From: Natronospirillum sp.
GTDB lineage: Bacteria > Pseudomonadota > Gammaproteobacteria > Pseudomonadales > Natronospirillaceae
Length of the DNA: 33,231 nt
Assembly: GCF_022565775.1 (NCBI RefSeq)
Contig: NZ_JAIUMC010000029.1
Location: 1-33,231 of the forward strand
Reading direction: 5' to 3'
The notes under the pieces were generated by a model. That model worked only from the letters and a program-made list of their open reading frames with translations, did not search any database and was not told the DNA's origin. Each line of letters starts with the position of its first letter. Position 1 is the first letter of the stretch. Shown here in pieces: positions 25,291 to 31,743 of this stretch. Made by a program: the position numbers and the translations under genes.

Positions 25291-25365
25291 TCTTTATCAC
25301 CTCCCTGTTGTACTGCACTTGTTGCAGATTATTACATAAACAATGATTCTGCCTGTTTTGTGGGT

Positions 25366-26373
25366 TTAAAATCCGGCCTTTTCCAGTCGATCGGCAATCT
25401 GCTCCAGAATCTCCAGACCCTGAACATCCGTCGGCAGCAGCGGCAGGCGCGGTGTATAGAGCCCGCTCAGCTCCTTGTCGATGCGGGCCAGATAGGCTGT
25501 CTCCTGCTCCCGCCGCTGGGCCAGAAACTGACCGTCCGCCTCCTGCGGTATAACCCGATTGACCACGGCAACACTGACCTTCAGCCCGGCCTCGGTCAGC
25601 GCAGCGACAGCGCGTCCGGTTTCCAGTATGGGCAGGCGTTCCGGGGTCAGCACAAACACGAAAGCACTTTTACCTTCGTCTTCCAGGCGATGGCGGGCCT
25701 GATGAAACAGCCGTTTGCGATCGGTCAGGGTGCGTGCGATCTGCTGACTGCGGTCATCCAGGTCAGCAAATGGGTCCTCCTGCGGATCATCAAATGGGGT
25801 GGGTACGTCGCGTCCCGACTTGGGGGTCAGGTGCTTCAACACATCACCAAGTTGTGCCGACTTCTTGTTGCTTTGCAGCAGACCGTCGGTCCAGGCCGCC
25901 ATGGCCTCGGGCAGCGTCAGCAAACGCAGCGTGTGGCCGGTCGGTGCCGTGTCGAAAATGATCAGATCATAGCGTTCGTCTTCGGTGGTGATCAGACGGG
26001 CGATACGCTCCAGCAGCGCGGCCTCCTGAGTGCCGGGCGATTGCCGGCTCATGCGCATCTGACGCTCCAGTTCCGGCATCATGTCCGCATGGGCATAGCG
26101 GCGCATCTGGCTCAGTACGCCGTCCAGATGCCGGTCGACTTCGGCGTCCGGATCGATCTCCATGGCATCCAGGTTGGGCATGATGCGCTGAGGGTGATCG
26201 CCCAGTTTGCGATCGAACACGTCGCCCAGGCTGTGCGCCGGGTCAGTGGAAACGATCAGGGTGCGCTTGTCTCGTCGGGCGGCCAGCACGGACAACGCCG
26301 AAGAAACGGTTGTCTTGCCAACGCCCCCTTTGCCACCGACCCAGACGATACGGGCATTCAATACATCCTGCAT
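25366..26373 (-). CDS. ArsA/Get3-family ATPase
   Basis: 335-aa deviant Walker A ATPase of the ArsA/Get3 family, single nucleotide-binding domain. P-loop GGKGGVGKTT at 13-22, STDPAHSLGD at about 42-51 (switch I) and DTAPTGHTLRLL at 141-152 (switch II) match the family. Arsenite pumps use paired domains and conserved cysteines; no ars genes are near, and the chain has almost no cysteine, so arsenite export is unlikely. The gene lies 21 bp after the CC-tail protein and between two cstA genes, so a role in assembling or controlling CstA, perhaps by a Get3-like handling of membrane or lipophilic clients, is the working inference. Confidence 0.85.
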   Translation of the reverse strand: MQDVLNARIVWVGGKGGVGKTTVSSALSVLAARRDKRTLIVSTDPAHSLGDVFDRKLGDHPQRIMPNLDAMEIDPDAEVDRHLDGVLSQMRRYAHADMMPELERQMRMSRQSPGTQEAALLERIARLITTEDERYDLIIFDTAPTGHTLRLLTLPEAMAAWTDGLLQSNKKSAQLGDVLKHLTPKSGRDVPTPFDDPQEDPFADLDDRSQQIARTLTDRKRLFHQARHRLEDEGKSAFVFVLTPERLPILETGRAVAALTEAGLKVSVAVVNRVIPQEADGQFLAQRREQETAYLARIDKELSGLYTPRLPLLPTDVQGLEILEQIADRLEKAGF

Positions 26374-26394
26374 GTGATCAGGTCCTGAAAGTTG

Positions 26395-26673
26395 TCAGCA
26401 GCATTTGAAGTGGTCGAGCGGGGAGTGCTCCATGCCCATGCGCCTGTGCCAGTCGTGAAACCGCTCCAGCAGGAGCGGTTGCAGCTCAAGCGTATAGTAG
26501 GACGCCGGGTTGGGCACTCCCATCATTTCGGAGAACACCATCAGCATGAAGAGGTCTTCTTCATCCCGCTTGGCGCGGGCGATGGCGCTCCGATAAGGCG
26601 CTGAATAGACTTCCTCAGCGACATAGGTGGCCTTGCGCAACCACTCGGCAATCGTCTGTCTATCCAGCGGCAT
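26395..26673 (-). CDS. cory-CC-star-type small protein with C-terminal Cys-Cys
   Basis: 92-aa soluble protein that ends in two cysteines directly before the stop (DHFKCC). It resembles the family I recall as cory-CC-star, whose function is unknown and which tends to occur beside CstA and ArsA-family genes. The chain is helical and rich in aromatic and charged residues (WLRKATYVAEEVYSAPYR, YYTLELQPLLLERFHDWHRRMG). No membrane segment or signal. It is packed between cstA2 (3-bp gap) and the ATPase (21 bp). A terminal CC could bind metal, form a mixed disulfide or be lipidated; none of this is shown by the sequence. Confidence 0.8.
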   Translation of the reverse strand: MPLDRQTIAEWLRKATYVAEEVYSAPYRSAIARAKRDEEDLFMLMVFSEMMGVPNPASYYTLELQPLLLERFHDWHRRMGMEHSPLDHFKCC

Positions 26674-26676
26674 GGC

Positions 26677-28353
26677 TCAGGACTCCTGTGTCTTCGACTC
26701 GCGCCGCAAGCGCATCAGGGTGGAAGTACATTCCAGTGCTACCAGTATAGCAGCGACCAGAACCACCACATCAAGGAACAGCAGGAACCAGGCGCCATCG
26801 TTGTAGAAATCGACCAACTGCACCAGCAGGGCCGAAATCGTCATGACCAGCAGGAAGACCAGCGGTACCAGGGTGAAGAGCATCGGACGACCGAGGCGCA
26901 CCAGCATGACCGTGATCACCAGCAGGGTCAGGCCGGCCAGCAACTGGTTTGTCGTGCCGAACAGCGGCCAGATCAGCATGCCGCCGTCGCCATCAGGACC
27001 GCCGGCGCCAAAGGCCAGCAACATGCAGGCAGCAACCGCCAACACCGTGGCTGGAATGTTTTTCTTCATCCAGTCAATGCCGTAGATCTGACCCCACTCC
27101 TGGAAGATATAGCGCTGCAGACGAACCCCCGTGTCCATGGTGGTGCCGGCAAACAGGCAGGCCATGACGGCCAGCAACGTGGCCGATACTTCCTGCGACA
27201 GACCCAGACCGCCGCTGATGATGTAGGCGCCGCCCTCAACGAAGGCCCCTACGCCGCCCGCGCCGAATGACGCGTACAGAGACTCCCACTCGGCCAGGGT
27301 GGCAAAGCCGGCGGTGGCGGCAATGATGGCTGCGAGGGCCAGAGTGCCTTCACCCACGGCACCGAAATAGCCGACGAAACGGGCATCGGTTTCCTTGTTG
27401 AGCTGCTTGGAGGTAGTGCCGGACGACACCAGGCCGTGGAAACCGGAAATGGCGCCACAGGCGATGGTCACAAACAACAGCGGTATCATTGAGGGTGTGC
27501 CCTCTGGAACCGACTCGTTGACCATGGGTGCCACCATGCTCGGATTCAGCAACAGAACGGCCAGGTACATGACACCCAGGCCGATGAACAGTTGAATGCC
27601 GTTGATATAGTCACGCGGCTGCAGCAGTACCCACACTGGCAGCATGGACGCGATGAAGGCATAGGCAAACAGGATGATGATCCAGGTGGCTGTGCCGGAC
27701 AGGAAGCCGACTTCGGCTGGCATCTCCAGAGGCACGGAGGGCCCGATGAAGATCAGCGCATACAACGCGACCACACCGAAGATGGACACGGCCACCAGGT
27801 TCATCTTCTGGCGGTAGATCAACTGGCCGATCAGCAGGGCGACCAGGATAATGCCCCATACCGGCAGTACGGCACTGGGGTAGGTGGTGAGCAGGCCGGC
27901 GATGACCACGGCAAACACCGCGTTCACCATCAGCAGCACCAGGAAAATAACGATCATGAAGATCGAGCGGGCACGGGCACTGACCACATCTCCGGTCAGG
28001 GAACCCATGGACTTTGCCTTGTTGCGGGCACTGGCCCAGATGGCACCGAAATCGTGCACACCAGCAAAGAAGATGGTGCCCAGGATGACCCAAACGAAAG
28101 CCGGGCCCCAGCCCCAGATCACCGCGACGGCGGGGCCTACGATTGGCGCCGCACCGGCGACTGAGGTGAAATGGTGGCCCCAGAGAACGAATTTGTTGGT
28201 GGGAACATAGTCCACACCGTCTTCAAATTCGTGGGCTGGCGTTCTGAAGTCAGGGTCGAGTTGGTAGATTTTCTCGGCAATGAACTTCGAGTAGAAGATA
28301 AAGCCCAGGGCCAGACCCCCAAGGCCGACAAGCATCAGGACTATCGCACTCAT
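26677..28353 (-). CDS. cstA: CstA-family transporter (copy 2)
   Basis: 558-aa CstA paralogue and first gene of the cstA-cory-arsA unit. N- and C-terminal thirds are nearly the same as copy 1 (GHHFTSVAGAAPIVGPA, GTTSKQLNKETDARFVGYFGAVGEGTL, LIWPLFGTTNQLLAGL), while about residues 150-235 differ strongly. Synonymous codons differ throughout, so the duplication is old and maintained by selection, with no sign of recent copying. AGGAGGG precedes the ATG at ideal spacing. Two palindromes lie 30-115 bp upstream and may control it. The likely substrate is pyruvate or short peptides by family. Confidence 0.92.
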   Translation of the reverse strand: MSAIVLMLVGLGGLALGFIFYSKFIAEKIYQLDPDFRTPAHEFEDGVDYVPTNKFVLWGHHFTSVAGAAPIVGPAVAVIWGWGPAFVWVILGTIFFAGVHDFGAIWASARNKAKSMGSLTGDVVSARARSIFMIVIFLVLLMVNAVFAVVIAGLLTTYPSAVLPVWGIILVALLIGQLIYRQKMNLVAVSIFGVVALYALIFIGPSVPLEMPAEVGFLSGTATWIIILFAYAFIASMLPVWVLLQPRDYINGIQLFIGLGVMYLAVLLLNPSMVAPMVNESVPEGTPSMIPLLFVTIACGAISGFHGLVSSGTTSKQLNKETDARFVGYFGAVGEGTLALAAIIAATAGFATLAEWESLYASFGAGGVGAFVEGGAYIISGGLGLSQEVSATLLAVMACLFAGTTMDTGVRLQRYIFQEWGQIYGIDWMKKNIPATVLAVAACMLLAFGAGGPDGDGGMLIWPLFGTTNQLLAGLTLLVITVMLVRLGRPMLFTLVPLVFLLVMTISALLVQLVDFYNDGAWFLLFLDVVVLVAAILVALECTSTLMRLRRESKTQES

Positions 28354-28385
28354 GCAACACCCTCCTAGTCTTGTTGATTGTTATT

Positions 28386-28405
28386 CACCAAATGTCAATT
28401 TGGTG
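28386..28405. promoter_or_regulatory. 20-bp palindrome upstream of cstA2
   Basis: CACCAAAT-GTCA-ATTTGGTG, perfect 8-bp arms, 33 bp before the cstA2 start codon. Size and symmetry fit a dimeric repressor operator; on the RNA it would also form a hairpin in the leader. Confidence 0.5.
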
Positions 28406-28451
28406 TATTGGCGCTCAGACAAGAGACTAAAAAAAACAGCAAAACTTGTCG

Positions 28452-28468
28452 CTGTTATACTATAACAG
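28452..28468. promoter_or_regulatory. 17-bp palindrome upstream of cstA2
   Basis: CTGTTATA-C-TATAACAG, perfect 8-bp arms around one base, about 100 bp before cstA2. It contains TATACT/TATAGT-like -10 sequences on both strands, so it may be an operator superimposed on a promoter. No matching -35 was recognised. Confidence 0.45.
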
Positions 28469-28603
28469 TCGGCATTCAGGGTTTTCACGGGGTGGCGACG
28501 CTGCCGGCCCTCACATACGGGAACGCCGGTCAGTGACGGATGGCGTCAAGCAGATTTCTGACACACTGTTGTACAAACTCTCCGCCTTGGCCGGACCCAC
28601 ACT

Positions 28604-28662
28604 ATCAGTGCCTTCTTGTGGTGCACGACGGGTTTATTTCGGTGCCGGGCACAGGCACTGAT
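28604..28662. repeat. inverted repeat, possible stem-loop
   Basis: ATCAGTGCC at 28604-28612 and GGCACTGAT at 28654-28662 are perfect reverse complements 41 nt apart; a TGTG/CACA pair inside could extend the fold. It lies mid-way in the long intergenic region and could be a structured RNA element or chance. Confidence 0.3.
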
Positions 28663-29121
28663 CAGCATTTGAGCAAGACTAAGGGATTCTACTTAGGCCA
28701 AACTCAGCAGCGGCCTCCCGTATGCGCTATCGTTTACTAAAAATTTACGTTTTTGCGCCCTCTGCCAATTCGGCCTTCCCTCTTTCTTCTGCTTGCCTCA
28801 GGTAAGGCTGCCACATAAGGAATGATTGAGTATTGACGCACCTTTCGGCGATTCGGAACTGAACACCAGCAGAGTCTTTCAGCCCCACAAGGAAGCTGGC
28901 GCTTAACGCTGGCTTTCAAACTCATAAGAAATATTTAAGTCAGGCGTCTGGAGCAGGGAAATATCATCAGTCATCTATTGCAACAGGCTTGTTGTTTGCC
29001 TAAGTTGCGAGAGAGCCGGTCAATTCAACGGGTCATCACGACAGGACCACGGCCAGGCAGAACACGGTTAACGGGACGGCATGAATGATGTCGTCTGTCT
29101 CGAAACAACGGAGGGGCTACA

Positions 29122-30405
29122 GTGAACGCAGATATTTTTGAGCAGTGGGAATCGGATATCCGGGGTTATTGTCGGGTTTACCCGACGGTATTCACCAAGG
29201 CCTCCAATGCTCGCCAGTGGGATGAAGACGGCAAATCCTATATCGATTTCTTTGCCGGTGCCGGGGTGCTGAACTTCGGTCACAACAACCCCATGATGAA
29301 GAAGGCTCTGGTCGAATACATCGAGTCGGACGGGATTACCCACAGTCTGGATACCTATACCGTCGCCAAGCGCGAATTTGTCGAGAAATTCGTCAATACG
29401 ATTCTCAAACCGCGTGGCATGAATCACAAGCTTCAGTTCATGGGCCCGACCGGCACCAACTCGGTGGAGCTGGCCCTCAAGATGGCGCGCCGGGTCACCG
29501 GTCGGCGCACCGTGGTCGCCTATTCACATGCCTTCCATGGCATGACGCTGGGTGCTCTGGCCTGCACCACCAACAATCACTTCCGCAACGCGGCAGGTGT
29601 GCCGCTGGAAAACGTGCTGCATCAGCCGTTCGGCTGCGAAAAAACCTGTGCCGGCTGTCAACTGGGCTGCGGTGTGGCGTCAGTGGACCGTCTGCGGGCC
29701 ATGTATGAAGACAGCTCCAGTGGTCTGGAACTGCCCGCTGCATTCCTGGTGGAGCCGATTCAGGCCGAAGGCGGCGTCAATGTGGCCAGCAAGGAATGGC
29801 TGCTTGCCGTGCAGAAGCTGGCTCATGACCTGGGTGCGCTGTTCATTCTGGACGATATTCAGGCAGGCTGCGGACGCACCGGCAGCTATTTCAGCTTCGA
29901 TGGTATGGGCCTGGATCCGGACGTGATCACGCTGGCCAAAGGCCTGGGTGGCTTCGGCACACCCATCGCCATGAACCTGGTCAAGCCGGAGTATGACAAG
30001 CTGTGGAAGCCGGGTGAGCATACCGGCACCTTCCGCGGTCAGAACCTGTCCTTTGTGGCCGGCAAGATCGGCCTGGGCTACTTCGACGATGACGAGTTCA
30101 ATCAGGACACGCAGCGCAAGGGCAAGGTCATGCAGACTGCGCTGGAGAAGATCGCCGGGGACTTTACCGATCGTGCCTTCCAGGTGCGCGGCAAGGGCAT
30201 GATGCAGGCCCTCGATGTCGGCGATGGCGAGATCGCCAAGAAGGTGGTTGCCGGTTGTTTTGAGCGCGGCATGCTGTGCGGTGCTGTCGGCACCGGCGGG
30301 CGCGCCATCAAGCTGATTCCGCCGCTGACCATTCCCGATGAAGACCTGAAAGCCGGTCTGGATATTTTTGCGGAGGCCGTGCAGGCAGCAGTTGGGGGCT
30401 CGTGA
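29122..30405 (+). CDS. EctB/DoeD-like class III transaminase with a four-cysteine motif
   Basis: 427-aa PLP-dependent aminotransferase aligning over its length with EctB, the diaminobutyrate:2-oxoglutarate transaminase of ectoine synthesis, and with DoeD of ectoine degradation. Shared blocks are YIDFFAGAGVLNFGHNNP (40-57), FMGPTGTNSVELALK (106-120), AFHGMTLGALA (137-147), LDDIQAGCGRTGSYFSF (243-259) and TFRGQNLSF. The cofactor lysine is K273 (TLAKGLGG). Residues 172-183 hold C-x3-C-x2-C-x3-C, where EctB has an unrelated cysteine-free stretch. It starts at a GTG behind GGAGGGG. First of three overlapping or closely packed genes; the partners suggest breakdown, not synthesis, of an ectoine-like compound (no ectA or ectC here). 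Confidence 0.85.
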   Translation: MNADIFEQWESDIRGYCRVYPTVFTKASNARQWDEDGKSYIDFFAGAGVLNFGHNNPMMKKALVEYIESDGITHSLDTYTVAKREFVEKFVNTILKPRGMNHKLQFMGPTGTNSVELALKMARRVTGRRTVVAYSHAFHGMTLGALACTTNNHFRNAAGVPLENVLHQPFGCEKTCAGCQLGCGVASVDRLRAMYEDSSSGLELPAAFLVEPIQAEGGVNVASKEWLLAVQKLAHDLGALFILDDIQAGCGRTGSYFSFDGMGLDPDVITLAKGLGGFGTPIAMNLVKPEYDKLWKPGEHTGTFRGQNLSFVAGKIGLGYFDDDEFNQDTQRKGKVMQTALEKIAGDFTDRAFQVRGKGMMQALDVGDGEIAKKVVAGCFERGMLCGAVGTGGRAIKLIPPLTIPDEDLKAGLDIFAEAVQAAVGGS

Positions 30406-31730
30406 TGAGACAACGCGATGACATGACGTTTCCGTTCGAGGAATATGAGCGGCGTCTGCAGGGTCTGCGTGAGCGTATGGCGAAACGGCTGCTGGATGCG
30501 GTCGTTATCGTGGACCCTGAAAACATCATGTACCTGACGGACTATCAGACGACGGGTTATTCCTTCTTCCAGTGCCTGGTGGTTCCCCTCGAAGGGGAAC
30601 CCTTCATGATTACACGCAAGCTGGAAGAGTCGAATGTGCATGCCCGCACCTGGGTGGAACTGACCCGACCCTATCCGGATACCGGTGATGCCATCCAGGC
30701 GCTGGTGGAGGCCCTGCGCGAGTTCGGTCTCAGCCGCAAGGACATCGGCTATGAGCGCAACAGCTATTACTTTCCCGCCTATCATCAGGACTCGATCCAT
30801 ACCACCTTTACCGATGGCCGCCTGCTGGACTGCTTTGGCATCGTGGAGCAGGGTCGCATCTGCAAATCCAAATTTGAAATCGAAGTGATGAAAAAGGCGG
30901 CACGGGCGACCGAGGCGGGCATGAAGGCCGGCTTCGAGGCGTGTCGGGCCGGGGTCACCGAAAACGAGATAGCGGCTGAAATCAGTGCGGCCATGTTTCG
31001 CGCAGGCGGTGAATTTCCTGCCGTTATGCCCTATGTCACCTCCGGGCCTCGAACCATGATTGGCCATGCGACCTGGGAAGGCCGGGTTGTGCAGCCGGGT
31101 GAGCATGTCTTTCTCGAGGTTGGGGGCTGCTATCGACGCTACCATACCGCCATGATGCGTACCGTGGTGCTCGGGGAGCTGACCGACTCGATGTATGAAG
31201 CGCAGGAGCGCATGAAGCTGGCCCTCAAACACTTGAAAGAAGCCATTCGACCGGGTATGACGGTGTCCGATGCGGACAATCTGGTGCGCAACATCATTAC
31301 CGAGAATGATGTGGGCGCCCATCTGATTACCCGCTCCGGGTATTCCATTGGCATCGCATTCCCGCCGAGTTGGGACGAGGGTTATATCGTCAGCCTGAAG
31401 CAGGGTGATTCCACCGTGCTGGAGGAAGGCATGACCTTCCATATCATTCCCTGGATGTGGGGCGTGGATGGTGACAAAACGGTCGGTATTTCCGATTCGC
31501 TGTATGTCACGGACCGGGGCTGCAAATCCTTCTTTACGCTCGATGAAGATTTTGTGGTCAAGTCGGAAGAGGGCAGGAAGACAACCAATGGCGAGGCGAC
31601 AGTGCCGGCAGAAATCAAGGTAATGGCTGACAGTGACGCTCGGCCGGATCTTCCCGAGTCGAGCCAGCCCAAGGCAGCCAAAGACAACAAGAGCGACAAG
31701 AAGGCCGCAAAGCAGAAAGCAGCCAATTGA
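30405..31730 (+). CDS. DoeA/EutD-like M24 hydrolase, probable ectoine hydrolase relative
   Basis: 441-aa creatinase/prolidase-fold (M24) protein. The stretch FLEVGGCYRRYHTAMMRTV (237-254) and the RSGYSIGIAFPPSWDEG region resemble ectoine hydrolase DoeA/EutD, which opens the ectoine ring to N-acetyl-diaminobutyrate. Metallopeptidases of the fold have Asp where this protein has E238 and A249, so a dinuclear metal site is unlikely; this is also a feature of the ectoine hydrolases. Residues from about 387 form a disordered Lys/Ala-rich tail, which the family usually lacks. The ATG at 30405 overlaps the transaminase stop (TGATG); a GTG at 30402 and an ATG at 30423 are alternatives. Ectoine as substrate is plausible, not proven. 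Confidence 0.75.
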   Translation: MRQRDDMTFPFEEYERRLQGLRERMAKRLLDAVVIVDPENIMYLTDYQTTGYSFFQCLVVPLEGEPFMITRKLEESNVHARTWVELTRPYPDTGDAIQALVEALREFGLSRKDIGYERNSYYFPAYHQDSIHTTFTDGRLLDCFGIVEQGRICKSKFEIEVMKKAARATEAGMKAGFEACRAGVTENEIAAEISAAMFRAGGEFPAVMPYVTSGPRTMIGHATWEGRVVQPGEHVFLEVGGCYRRYHTAMMRTVVLGELTDSMYEAQERMKLALKHLKEAIRPGMTVSDADNLVRNIITENDVGAHLITRSGYSIGIAFPPSWDEGYIVSLKQGDSTVLEEGMTFHIIPWMWGVDGDKTVGISDSLYVTDRGCKSFFTLDEDFVVKSEEGRKTTNGEATVPAEIKVMADSDARPDLPESSQPKAAKDNKSDKKAAKQKAAN

Positions 31731-31743
31731 TAAGGAGTCAGTT

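Larger units (their letters stand above)
28354..29121. other. 768-bp intergenic region between cstA2 and the ectoine-like operon
   Basis: The longest non-coding stretch in the window, AT-richer than the genes around it, separating two divergent operons. Small open frames occur (for example minus strand 28737-28925) but have no recognisable product or ribosome site. It contains two palindromes near cstA2 and a 59-nt inverted-repeat element (28604-28662). A possible promoter for the plus-strand operon is TTGCAA at 28978-28983 with TAAGTT at 29001-29006 (17-nt spacing); the match is weak. Confidence 0.6.

Noticed and set aside
25366-26373. Arsenite efflux ATPase
   Set aside because: No arsB, arsR or arsC nearby, only one nucleotide-binding domain and no arsenite-binding cysteines seen; a Get3-like role fits better.
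25282-26388. 368-aa open frame on the plus strand opposite the ArsA-like gene
   Set aside because: Antisense shadow; the ArsA frame carries P-loop and switch motifs.
23562-28353. Recent tandem duplication or mobile element around the two cstA genes
   Set aside because: The copies differ at many synonymous sites, and no direct repeats, transposase or inverted termini were found.
28737-28925. 62-aa open frame on the minus strand in the long intergenic region
   Set aside because: Basic, low-information translation with no ribosome site or recognisable family, in an AT-richer spacer; treated as non-coding.
29122-30405. EctB of an ectoine biosynthesis cluster
   Set aside because: No ectA or ectC follows; the partners are a DoeA-like hydrolase and a semialdehyde dehydrogenase, which indicates a degradative role.
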